From assembly GCA_914767715.1 (NCBI GenBank), contig OU612074.1:5843501-5907500 (forward strand): 64,000 nt of DNA, written 5' to 3'. The position numbers and the translations under genes were made by a program. Positions 21,175-33,901 of the stretch are shown here, in pieces. Position 1 is the stretch's first letter. Each line of letters opens with the position of its first letter. A model generated the notes under the pieces. The model was not told where the DNA came from, did no database searches, and saw only the letters and a list, made by a program, of their open reading frames with translations. Source of the DNA: Membranipora membranacea. Taxonomy: Eukaryota > Bryozoa > Gymnolaemata > Cheilostomatida > Membraniporidae.

Positions 21175-22322
21175 GAGCTTTCTATTTTTTGTCATAGCAT
21201 GTATCCAAGTTAAGTTCTCTTGTATAAGAAATGACAATGACAATAACTCATGCTAGCCAAATAGCCTAATAGCCAAGTAGCTAATGCAATCTTGATTGGA
21301 ATATAATATCAATGAAAAAAGGAAATTGAGGGAATTGAAAGGAATGGCTTGACTAGTAATCATTGATTACGTCTTTGGTAAAAACTTGGCCCGATTTCAG
21401 CAAAAAGACCAAAACAGAACACGAGCTCTACAGGATATCGTCATTGTGCAGCTATTCAAGTACCCATAGTCACACATGTGGGTGACCTTGGCAATAATAG
21501 TGCAGTATCATCTAACATAGATATTTGAAGCTCAAATGGCGTAGATCGTTGTATCCTGGCGTTGATAAAAGCCACAATAATAGATATTTTTATGACATTT
21601 AATGTAATCATTTTCAATTGGTTTGATTAGCCCTTGAATTTTCATTAGATTAAATAATAGAATATAATAAAAATGACTGCTTTTTCAATGACAGTTCGTC
21701 CCTGACACCAAATTTCATTGCATTTGAAGAGTTTACGTATATTTGGACACAATTTCATTTTAATTTATTTTGTTTGTAATAGGAATTACTATTTTTTGTC
21801 ATAGCATGTATCCAAGTTAAGTTCTCTTGTATAAGAAATGACAATGACAATGACTCATGCTAGCCAAATAGCCTAATAGCCAAGTAGCTAAACAGCTGGG
21901 ATTTCATTATCATTTCATCGGCTTTGTTTTTGTATTTTTATCATCATTCCATCAGCTGTTTTTTGTATCAGATAAATAGCGAGAGCATCAAGATACAAAT
22001 CATTATACTCAAGACACATAATCAGTGATGTTGTTTAGTGAATGTTTATTCTAGACAATAATAATCAGATAATTCTGAAAATGCTATTTCTCTGCTCTGA
22101 AAGACAAGTTGTATGTTATATGTAAAATGCTCAACTCTGACTACCAGAATTCTCGAACTCGTCACACAGTTGTAATAATTTTGTGACAATGCTATTATTT
22201 TACCAGGGCACAACCAGTACTGACGTCCATTAATACATGACAATTGTCATGCCACTCCAAGAATAATTTGAGATGACAGATTTCAATAGATGACACTTTC
22301 TAAAATAGAAACAGAAAATCAG

Positions 22323-22330
22323 TATATAAA
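22323..22330 (+). promoter_or_regulatory. TATA box, unit 3
   Basis: TATATAAA; donor of the untranslated exon at 22399. Confidence 0.45.
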
Positions 22331-22576
22331 CATGTACAATAAGAACAACCAATCATTCAAGATTTTCTCTTAAAATCAGAACTTAACAAAACTCAGTGGT
22401 AAGTTTACTTGCTAGTGCATATTATTTCATTGGACTACTGCGCAGGACACAAAGAAAACTCACAGTGATTAAAAAATTCATTTATCTACATTTCAACTGG
22501 GATATATTCCAAATCGTTAATTATGAACTAAACTACTGAAATGAAATGAATTATAAATTTCTTACTTTTGTAGAAG

Positions 22577-22619
22577 ATGAATATTCTGATCACAGCCCTT
22601 ATCTTTTCTGCTGTAATTG
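22577..22619 (+). CDS. Candidate signal-peptide exon, unit 3
   Basis: Unchanged from unit 1. Local-model stop kept at 23200-23202. Confidence 0.42.
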
Positions 22620-25600
22620 GTGAGTTCGACATTCCTAGGAAGACACATCAGAGTGTTCTTAGAGATTGCTATCCTGTACAGTGAACTTCAAAATGTTGTA
22701 GCTATACTCAATTAAACATTTATAAATATTCACATTGACTCATGAGTGCATAGCAGTACTGTGACTTTGTACTAATTAATTGTTGATTTTATTCCATTGC
22801 TGCATATTACTTCATTGATGTCGTCTGATTTTCTCATGGTTATGAATCATAGTAGAGTTTCACTACAGATGGAATCCTTTTCATGTGTTATTCAGGTGTG
22901 AGTTCGGGCTTTATTTTTTTGGGAGGAAAGAGGAAGAGGTAAAAGATGCTAATCAGGCCACACTCCAAGCTATGCCGCCCTAAGCTTCAGTAAGCATTGA
23001 TTGTCTTGATTCAACTAGATGGTGTACTTATTGCGCTGGACATAATGTATTCTAAAATTAGCAAGGTAATGGTGTTTGTAAAATTAAAAAAATACGGCAA
23101 TTTATCATGTACTTTTATATTTCAGGTTGGAGATCAAAGGCTACCAAGAAAAAAGATGCTATATTTAACCTTCTTTTCTGTTTATATTGTAAAAAAATAT
23201 AATGCCTTCCTGATTCTTCTCTTTTTGTTTTAAACTCCAGCTTTGGCAATAAAAGATAAACTATAAATGAAAATTGATGTAAGGGCGTATAGTAGAAACG
23301 GAACAACCTCCTCCAAATTCAATGGACCTGTTATCACCAAGAGAATTGCTGCATTCAGTAATAATACGAGACAAAACAACGACTAAAATTTATGAAGCTT
23401 TAACTTGTTTTTCTCTTTCTTGATTATATATACAGTTCCACTCAATATCTATAGTAGTAGTGTTGCAAACATCCAATCAACTGGACTTTACTCATTGTCA
23501 GGAGATTTTACAAAATTTACAAATGATCATCATGTATAAGTGTCAGTCTTGCCCTTAGGTGATCACCAATCTGTCTAGATAAGGGGAACATGTAACCATC
23601 ACCGCATACTCACCACGTAGCAATATCCCGACATCCGCGCTGCTTTAGGCGGAGTATGAATTTAAACTCAATTCAGAGATTTTTTTTGCATTATTTGTTC
23701 CCTTTGGTTTTGTGGCCAGAGTATTTATGATTGTTACACTACTTTAAAACATAATGGAGGAGCTCTGAGATTCACCCTATGCATGCAAATTTAAACATGG
23801 CAGTATTATGGTAAAGGATATATGCAGGACAATGCAATGCAGCTATTCTAATAAACAGTGTGCTGTTCATGTTCCAGTAGATATACGAATGCTTAGAGTA
23901 GTGTATGCATCCATATAAATACGACCGTGATAAAATGAAAGGCAGCATTTGTACAACAATCTGTACTATACAGTATGCCCTGTGTTGATATAATATGCAG
24001 TGTAGTTAAGTTATGTTACTCAGCAGTGGTCCCTAGTAAGAATTATCAGATTATTTAAAGCCTGAGATTGTATATCTTGATGTTTGAGATTGTTACATTA
24101 TGACTGATAGGGAGACTAGCAAAACACAATCTGTAAAGGGCGATTAGCAAGACAATATCTGTATCGGCCATTAATCTTTGGTCATGGTTGCCTACAGTTT
24201 TCACTCTCGTCTCTTCCCTAACAAAGTCACTAAAAGGTATTTGTTGGTTGGTATTCACCTATGGGCTTACTTACTTCGGATTCCGAAATATTTTCAAAAA
24301 ATATGACACACAGGACACACAACTCTCATACACTATCTCTGTCTTTATCTCGATGCAGACAGGCCATGCGTGTGTACCTACTACTACCTAGTAAATCAAG
24401 CATTTGTTTTGAAGGAGAAAGATTGCAATTACTATGGCTTCAATTATTTCTTAGGCTTTCACTCAGACAGTGACACACAGTCTGGTTCTAATTGAATATT
24501 GAGGTTTCTGGAGAGGGTGTTGAAACCTAATTTTAGCCTTACCACCATGTTTTACGTTTTGTGAGACACATTCCACCAAACTACAATCAATTGGTATTTC
24601 TAAAGCTAGGCGTTGCGAGGTTTGGTATATGGTATACAGTATAATATAAGAGAGAGATTTATATGAACGTTTACTCACCTAAAAAGATGTACTGTAAAGA
24701 GGAAGAGATATCGCGTTGACTGTCCAAGGTCAAGGCTAATAGTCTAGATGGTACAATTCCGATAAGGTGCTGGTCTGCTAAGATCTCGGATAACCTCACA
24801 GTATTTACCCACCATAACAAGATAATTCTACAATAAATGGTTCTATGGTATCTATTGCACAAAAGCCAGCAAAGCTTGATCCTGTGCCATGACCTTGCAA
24901 CAAAACAAACTAATTTTCAAAATCATAATTCATGAAAATTCATAAATATATTGCCATTGTTTTGTCATTTCGATTTTTTGAAGTCAATACTGGCCTCTAG
25001 GGTCGTCGCATGGTGCTTTTTTGGGTGAGAAAAAACGTGCAAACGTTCAAAACACCTGCTATCCTACTGTCAGTATATTGACACCTCAGATATCCTTGGT
25101 TGAAGGGCAATTGGGGGACCAATATAATTGTTCGAGCTGTGATGTATGCGATCTCAAATAGTTCAGAAGTAAAGATTTGCCCATGAAAAATCTTTCCAGC
25201 ATTCTCTTCAAATATAGTTCAAAACTGTTGGTCGTTTAGGGAGGATACAAAAGACATCGATCATCCAGCAGTGAGTCCGTTGCCGACATTAAAATGAAGT
25301 TCATTGTCATAATTTAGTTTGTGTGGAATGCCATCGATCACCCACCATTAACAATAATGGACTGCTAATCCAATTATGTCTTATTAGAAACACTAGTCTG
25401 TAGATATGACATTACCAATAAAATAAGAACCAGAGGCTACACTGTTATTGACAAAGTAGCCTACTGCTATAGGACCCTGGTAAGGAAATTGACACAAAAT
25501 ATGTACTGCAGGATGTCTGAAATTTAAACAAAAACAGGTCAATCCATGACTTTCACATTTATCAACACGATTAGGTGGCAAAACTAAACTTTTTCTACTT

Positions 25601-25874
25601 TTCAACAGATTCTACTTCTAAATTTCCATCAATTATTATTTTAAAATCATTGAGCATTGGCATCCCTTAATAATAGAGCCATTGCTGTGTTAGTTTCCCC
25701 AAGTGGACACAAAAGACATCAATCATCAACCGGTGCTTCTAGTGCCAATAATAATAATAATAATCCAATGATTGTTTATGACAAACACTAGAATCTAGAT
25801 ACAATTCAACATACAGTAATGCAAGAACCTCTGCACAACACACATGTCTTCAGCTAGAAATCATGAGGCAAGCA

Positions 25875-28282
25875 CATAGAGTTATTATATACTCTAGAGT
25901 GGACAATGCAGTGCTGAAAGCGTCCTACTTAATTATTGCGAAATCCATCACACAACGCAATCTGGTTGTGCATGGCTAGTGCCTGTATCATATAACTTAT
26001 CATTGAGAATATGCGTATTGGGCATGACAATTTAGATTTCTAGAGCGCTTATATCCATTTTTTCAGAAAATTTTTCATGGGACACCATGTAGATCACTTG
26101 CAGGTATTTTCACTTTCAATTCCATGAGGCAACGAAAACTGGTTGTGAGTGGATAGTGCATGAATCATTGACTTTATCATTAAAAATATTAGAATTGGAC
26201 ATACAAATTAAGTTTATTGATCGAGCACTTATAGCCATTTTATCAAAGAATTTCACATGTAACACCATTAACCTCACCATCACCTGCAGGTACTTTCTCT
26301 TCCGGTCAGTTTGACATTTTATTATTCTCCCTTTAAAATAAGCCAACTATCAACCGCAAATACATGAGCCTAAATCTCGATGACAGGGCCAGCTGGTTTC
26401 TGCCTCTTGCCAGGTATTTTGCTGTGTCCTGTCTCTCTAACTAATATGTTGCACACTCAGTCGGTGTATTTTATCTGTTCAGTTCCAGCTACTGGCGATG
26501 ATCTATGATAACATGTGATAAAAGTAGCCTGTGGAAAAGCGATTGGAGGCGAAAAGTTTGCTGCTTACCTTTATCGTTTTTAGAGCATTTTTAGCAATAT
26601 TTTTGTAAAACTTTTCATGCCACACTAATAGATGTCTTGCAAGTGATTCCTTTCAGGGGGCAGACAGGGGACAAAAAAATTTGTGTATCCCCTTAAAACA
26701 CCAAAATCTTAACTGCCAACACACCATCCCGATAAAATCACAATTACCTGGCTAGCAGGTTTTTGCCCCTGCCACTTGCCTGCCTGCCAATTAAACTGTC
26801 TCCTGTCTCTCTAACTGAAATATTACACACTCGTGAGTTCATTTAATCTGTGAAGTATAATGACTTCCAATTATACAAGATGAGCAAGTAACCCGTGGCT
26901 TAAAATTTTCAGCTTAAAGATTTCGGTTTTGGTTTGGCTATGTCATTTCTAGCTCTAAATTCCCTCTCCTGGGTAGCCACTCGTTTTTGTATTGCAAAAA
27001 CTATTCAAGCCAACACATCAGGTTAAATCAAAAGATCCATAAGCTCTTCTGCTGAGTCCCTGATTAGCAAGAAAATGTCGAACGGACAAATCAAGATACA
27101 TACTTGACCAGATTGACTCTACATTTTCTAAAATTCCCTAACTCAGTCTGAAAAATTGTATGAAAATGGCAATCAGTTATCAGTTGCAATACATTATGGA
27201 GAAAACACCATAATATTTCGTCTTTGCAACTCAAATCTTCTGTTGAGAAGAGTACAGGGGCGTAATTAGACACTTTGATAATATTTCATCGTTAGGTACA
27301 TATAATAGTATACAATGTGAATTAAAATCTTTTAACCAATGTTATATACATCATCAGTCCAAGTCTTTCTATTTGCACTCACTACTGCGTTCTACCAATT
27401 TTCAGAAAATTATACCAACACAACTGATAATTAACATGGTTATATTAGTGCTGAGAAAGCCGATATAATTTCGCTCTCTCACCGATGTGACATTTTTAAG
27501 TTAACAGATATTTCTGATTTCTCACCATACTCAAAATAAGAGATCATTTCTTTCAGAGGGGGGGGGGGGGGGGTGGGTGTGATGCAATTTCCTCTCATGG
27601 TTGTTTAGGAGTAGGAGGTGGCTCAGTTGGTTAGAGCGCCGGACTTCAAATCCGGTTCGAATCCCACTGCAGTCCATCTTCTACTGGGGATTGGTTGGTC
27701 CCCCAGGTGTGCTCCGACCTGCCTGCAAACAGAGAGCAATTTGGCGCAGATATTGCGGCCTCGCCATTAAGGCAATAATATTTCGCCGCCCATTCCTCGG
27801 GATGGGCGAGTGATAAGACATCGGATTTTAATCAACCTTTAATCAACCTTATTTGTAAATATAAACATCAACATCATATACAGACAGGACACAGCTAATA
27901 TGGCTGGCAAGTGGCAGTGAAAAAAATTAAGCTAGCCCGGTAGTAGTTTCTGTTTCATCACAGTGATGTGTTTGCGGTTGAGATTTTGGCTTAATTTAGT
28001 CGGAAAACAGACACAAATTTTCCACTGGCTGCTAGTGAAAATACCTGCAAGTGATCCACATAGTGACGTAAATTTTTTTCCAAAAAAATGGCTATAAGCG
28101 CTCTAGAAATCTAAATTTCTGTGCCCAATACATATATTCTCAATGATAAGTTTTATGATACAGGCACTAGACATGCACAACCAGATTGAGACTTGTCATG
28201 GATTTCGCAATAATTAAGTAGGACAAAACCTGTTGCTATTTTTGTACACATTGTCCGCTCTAGAGTATATAATAACTCTATG
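25875..28282. mobile_element. hAT-like element, unit 3 copy
   Basis: Longest poly-G tract (16) and a private C to T at 26710 inside a subterminal module; ends and flanks unchanged. Confidence 0.78.
27611..27851 (+). mobile_element. tRNA-derived SINE, plus strand, unit 3
   Basis: No change seen against the unit 1 copy; preceded by the longest poly-G tract. Confidence 0.85.
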
Positions 28283-28464
28283 GGCAAGCACTTGCCTTCT
28301 CTAATGCCACCTCCTCATGGTCTCAGCAGCATGAAGCCATCTCGTTGTGATGATGAGCATTCCACTTCCAACCCTCAGTGCATATTGTCAGCTAAAAAAT
28401 CGATTTTTATGCTGTTGCAAAACCTGAGAAGCTGCCAACTTTATTTTACTATTCCTTATTTCAC

Positions 28465-29093
28465 TTCAAAATGTTCTCCCAATCAGTTTGATAACTGAAC
28501 CCAAGCCAAGCCAGCGCATGGAGGATTGCTTTCTATCACCTCCTCGGCGCAAATGCACTATCATCAAGGCATCAGCCAATCGTGCCAAAGTCCACTACTC
28601 TAATTACCACATTGAGCATCGCACTAATCACAAAACAGTGAGCTGACTGTGATATCACATCTCCTTTGACTGCCTTTTGTGCAAAGGCCAAGCTTTGAGA
28701 GCGATCATCCACTGGATATCACAAACTGAAAACTGCTTGAGTGAAACAGTTCCAAGTCATTTTTGTATTGAGATTAAGTTATATTAAGGCTTCGTGTAAT
28801 TCAACTATCTATTGAAAGCTGATCAAAATGTCTTTCCTGTTAAGCTTGTATGTAAAGTTACCACCATGTCTACTGCAGAATAATTTTACTTTTCAGTAAT
28901 TTCTCATGTATCAATTTAGTTGTCACTCTGAATAATATTATTTGAGGCTTTTGAAACACGACTACTATTGAATCCAAAGAAAAATCCTTTTTATTTAATA
29001 GCACATGGTAGGACATTCATGATAGAAATGGATGAAAATAAGACCTTTTAATTCACATCTATTGCCACGACTGCTAAATTTCATATATAGTAC
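28465..29093. other. 629-bp block, unit 3
   Basis: Differs from the unit 2 and 6 versions at three positions (CAATCAGTTTG and AACTGAACCC near the left end, GAGCGATC further in). The 72-codon open frame persists at 28428-28646. Confidence 0.85.
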
Positions 29094-31127
29094 ATTTCTG
29101 ATCTTCTTGTGGCAGATCGCTCAGAATAGGTTATTCTTAAATTGATAAGCTGACATCAGCCTATTCTCCTTTTTGGGCAAAGACTCGGCTGGTCTTTGTG
29201 TCAATATGCAAGTACAAAATTTGGGTACAAGATATAATTGTCATTTCTTTACCATAATATCAAATGGCGCTTCACTCTTAACAAAAATAGTTCATTTCTT
29301 CTGTATTCATATTTTTTTGTTGAAGTTATCAATTTCCAATTGATGAGTGACATTGATCCGGAGGAGGGTACCAACAAAGACCTTGGCCGACAATGGCATT
29401 TTTATTATAGGATTAAAGGAAAAACTATGATGATGCATTGGTAAGCTTGGGTAAACTTGAAGATTGGGCCAGCTTGTACATGTCAGTGATTTGGCTTGAC
29501 AGAACACGACCTCTACAGGATATCGTCATTGTGCAGCTATTCAAGTACCCATAGTCACACATGTGGGTGACCTTGGCAAAAATAGTGCAGTATCATCTAA
29601 CATAGATATTTGAAGCTCAAATGGCGTGAATCGTTGTATCCTGACGTTGATAAAAGTCACAAGAATAGATATTTTTATGACATTTAATGTAATCATTTTC
29701 AATTGGTTTGATTAGCCCTTGAATTTTCATTAGATTAAATAATAGAATATAATGAAAATGACTGCTTTTTCAATGACAGTTCGTCCCTGACACCAAATTT
29801 CATCGCATTTGATAGAGTTTACGTATATTTGGACACAATTTCATTTTAATTTATTTTGTTTGTAATAGGAATTACTATTTTTGGATTCACTTTTCTTTCG
29901 AAACATGAGGCAAGATTTTGGTTAACCAAATAACGTTAGCAAATGCAGTTTTACAGCGGTGATCAAGGGAAGTCACTCTGAAAAATATAAAATAACATAC
30001 GAATAATACATACAATATAATCATTCATAGTCATAAAGAATATTCTCATGAAATATACCAATAACTATATTGTATTATTTTTTGTTTACATAACAGTTTT
30101 GACACATATAAAGCACTCAACGAAGTACTTCATGCACACAAATCAACACCAGACAAGTTTTACATCACAGAGTAAGGATATACAGAGAGGAAACTTCAAT
30201 GATCATTATAGTGCCTGCGGTTTTTGATTAACTGGGGGAAATTGTGCACAGCTGGATGCCGAAAACTCTACCTTTGATGGGCCATAATTCATTCTGCCCA
30301 GTATTTTGGTGATTGATTTAAGGCCACACGTTCTCATGCAAATTTCTACTTATTCTTGCAAATTTAATTTCGTATCAATGTGAACCTACCACACATGATT
30401 CTCATCTCCGAAAATTTCATGAGCGCAATCCTCCTGCGCCAATACGAACAAACGATAGACCTAACAGTGATATGAAATAAAAATATTTATATCAAGGAGA
30501 AGCTGTTACTTGTTGTTTACCGCCCAGTGATTCAGCTTCTATGTATGCCTCAACCATCTCCTCATAATTATTTCAATTGGTACTCATAATTCACTGTATC
30601 CCTTCCCCCCTTACCCAAGGTCCAAAATTGAATGAGAAACTCTACATATTGATCATCCACTCCATCTTTTTACCAAAGTTGTGTTTGCATAGATTTGACC
30701 TTGACTTTTCAATCAAAACAGGCAGCCACTCAGATAGCATTTTGAGAAGATTTATACTATCTGGTTACGTGCATTGTTAACATACAACGTTCCACAAATT
30801 GTGGGAATCCCAATCCAAACGAGAGTTTACGTGAAATTTACTCCTAATTGTGAGAAAACGACCCCATATGACTTCACTTTAAGACAGATTTTTCTTTTGG
30901 TTCTACTAACAAGAAAATTCAGTGACAAGTTTATGACATGGCAGTCTAGAACCCTATATGTTTCAACTCTGGCTTAAGATGTTTGCTATTGAATTGTGTT
31001 CAACAGTTTTTTTGAGCATGATATTTGAAACCAGAGTTGATTGATGAAGTTTCATGGCGGACAAACACATAAAAGATTTTTTCCAAGTAAGTAAATGCTG
31101 CCAAAGCAGGTTGCTCACTCAACACTT

Positions 31128-31323
31128 CGAGCCGGCAAAATAGTGTGCCTAAAGGGCAAGGCTGCAATGACCGCGCCAATTTACTCTCGGTTTGTAGGCA
31201 GGTCGGAGCACATCTGGGGGTCCAACAACTCCCAGTAGTCAGTGGAATGCAGTGGGATTCGAACCCGCGACCTGCAACACTTGCAAGCTGAAGGACTGGC
31301 GCTCTAACAACTGAGCCACCACA
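31128..31323 (-). mobile_element. tRNA-derived SINE, minus strand, unit 3
   Basis: No change seen against the unit 1 copy. Confidence 0.85.
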
Positions 31324-32395
31324 TAATATATTTCCTTTAACAATTACATGAGGTTTGATATGGACTGATCATCTCCTGTATGATATATATTGACTTTCAC
31401 AGAAGTCTAAGCATTTCTCGCAATAAGTATTATGCATAGAGCATAAGCATAGATTCATTTGATTCATATTACTGTAAGTTATTGACTGGGTTGCCACATA
31501 ATCGATAATCGCTTGTTGACTTTGCAGGACTTAAAATAATAATCTTTTTCTCAGCAGCCTCGCATGCCACTGTGCATTATAAGCTGATAGTCTACAACTT
31601 AAACAGATAAAGAAGATTTGCTAGCAATAAGCACACTACTGCATCGTTCCAATGTTATATTTTATTAAGGGTATAACTGAGTGGTGGTGTGGGTATACTT
31701 CTCATTAATAGGGACAGTAAGGTTGTGATCAGATACTCAACTCTTTCACAATGTCAAGCGAGCATTCTGAGACACTAGCGCATTAGAAATATCAGTTATA
31801 TCGGTCAGACCTTAAAAGATGCACACCTGACTTCTCCACTGATTCAACATCTTTTGTTGGAATGACATTTACAGAATAGAAAATTCTCGAACTCTTGAAC
31901 AGGCCAAAAATTTACTGACACTTGGTTAGTGATTTTTTAACGTGTTTTAGTGGTATTTGAATACTTCATAAAGAGGATCAATTTCAGTAAACAAATGTCA
32001 TGTCATTTTCTCCTGTGATATGACTGATACTTTGGCACATTTGTTTTGACAGTGAAACCATCCCCAGGCTTCACCAAGTGGGATCGTCAAACAAATATGC
32101 ATCCTCAAATATTCAAGTGAGAATCAGATTTGGTAACTAAAGTCATAGTGTCAGCAGCTATATTATAAAGGTGTTAGACTGTAGGCACGAGGATTGCAAA
32201 CCAAAGTATGCAGTTTAGCACGAAAGAATTTTTCAATGAAAGACATCAAGTTCATGTATAATCCAGAGCTAAGACCATGTCTGCAATTTTTCCTTTATAC
32301 ATGAAAATGTTTTGCTAGTTGTGATACTTCTAGGGGCATATATAAAATACAATTATCATGAACTTCATCACAATAACACTGACTTTTGCATCCAG

Positions 32396-32456
32396 TTTTG
32401 CGGGGACAGACAAATGCATCAGCCAATGCGGATGCAAAATGAGGATGTGGAAATGA
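32396..32456 (+). CDS. Candidate last exon, unit 3
   Basis: Unchanged; paired candidate internal exons at 29326-29440 and 32053-32116. Confidence 0.3.
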
Positions 32457-33604
32457 GAGCTTTCTATTTTTTGTCATAGCATGTATCCAAGTTAAGTTCT
32501 CTTGTATAAGAAATGACAATGACAATAACTCATGCTAGCCAAATAGCCTAATAGCCAAGTAGCTAATGCAATCTTGATTGGAATATAATATCAATGAAAA
32601 CAGGAAATTGAGGGAATTGAAAGGAATGGCTTGACTAGTAATCATTGATTACGTCTTTGGTAAAAACTTGGCCCGATTTCAGCAAAAAGACCAAAACAGA
32701 ACACGAGCTCTACAGGATATCGTCATTGTGCAGCTATTCAAGTACCCATAGTCACACATGTGGGTGACCTTGGCAATAATAGTGCAGTATCATCTAACAT
32801 AGATATTTGAAGCTCAAATGGCGTAGATCGTTGTATCCTGGCGTTGATAAAAGCCACAATAATAGATATTTTTATGACATTTAATGTAATCATTTTCAAT
32901 TGGTTTGATTAGCCCTTGAATTTTCATTAGATTAAATAATAGAATATAATAAAAATGACTGCTTTTTCAATGACAGTTCGTCCCTGACACCAAATTTCAT
33001 TGCATTTGAAGAGTTTACGTATATTTGGACACAATTTCATTTTAATTTATTTTGTTTGTAATAGGAATTACTATTTTTTGTCATAGCATGTATCCAAGTT
33101 AAGTTCTCTTGTATAAGAAATGACAATGACAATGACTCATGCTAGCCAAATAGCCTAATAGCCAAGTAGCTAAACAGCTGGGATTTCATTATCATTTCAT
33201 CGGCTTTGTTTTTGTATTTTTATCATCATTCCATCAGCTGTTTTTTGTATCAGATAAATAGCGAGAGCATCAAGATACAAATCATTATACTCAAGACACA
33301 TAATCAGTGATGTTGTTTAGTGAATGTTTATTCTAGACAATAATAATCAGATAATTCTGAAAATGCTATTTCTCTGCTCTGAAAGACAAGTTGTATGTTA
33401 TATGTAAAATGCTCAACTCTGACTACCAGAATTCTCGAACTCGTCACACAGTTGTAATAATTTTGTGACAATGCTATTATTTTACCAGGGCACAACCAGT
33501 ACTGACGTCCATTAATACATGACAATTGTCATGCCACTCCAAGAATAATTTGAGATGACAGATTTCAATAGATGACACTTTCTAAAATAGAAACAGAAAA
33601 TCAG

Positions 33605-33612
33605 TATATAAA
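33605..33612 (+). promoter_or_regulatory. TATA box, unit 4
   Basis: TATATAAA; donor of the untranslated exon at 33681. Confidence 0.45.
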
Positions 33613-33858
33613 CATGTACAATAAGAACAACCAATCATTCAAGATTTTCTCTTAAAATCAGAACTTAACAAAACTCAGTGGTAAGTTTACTTGCTAGTGC
33701 ATATTATTTCATTGGACTACTGCGCAGGACACAAAGAAAACTCACAGTGATTAAAAAATTCATTTATCTACATTTCAACTGGGATATATTCCAAATCGTT
33801 AATTATGAACTAAACTACTGAAATGAAATGAATTATAAATTTCTTACTTTTGTAGAAG

Positions 33859-33901
33859 ATGAATATTCTGATCACAGCCCTTATCTTTTCTGCTGTAATT
33901 G
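33859..33901 (+). CDS. Candidate signal-peptide exon, unit 4
   Basis: Unchanged from unit 1. Local-model stop kept at 34482-34484. Confidence 0.42.

Larger units (their letters stand above)
10651..21927 (+). repeat. Tandem unit 2 (11,277 bp, with 629-bp block)
   Basis: The length equals unit 1 minus 2 G plus 629. Diagnostic states: A at 11923, T at the 2286-equivalent, poly-G of 11 (16281-16291), 629-base block present, A at 18472, C in ATAATCCAG near 20983. A private A (GAAAAAAGG) lies near 21318. Confidence 0.98.
21928..33209 (+). repeat. Tandem unit 3 (11,282 bp, with diverged 629-bp block)
   Basis: The length equals unit 1 plus 3 G plus 629. Diagnostic states: T at the 1273-equivalent, C at 24213, poly-G of 16 (27558-27573), block present with three private substitutions, G at the 7195-equivalent, ATAATCCAG near the end. 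Private changes: T at 26710, CATCGC near 29802, CGTATCAATG near 30375. Confidence 0.98.
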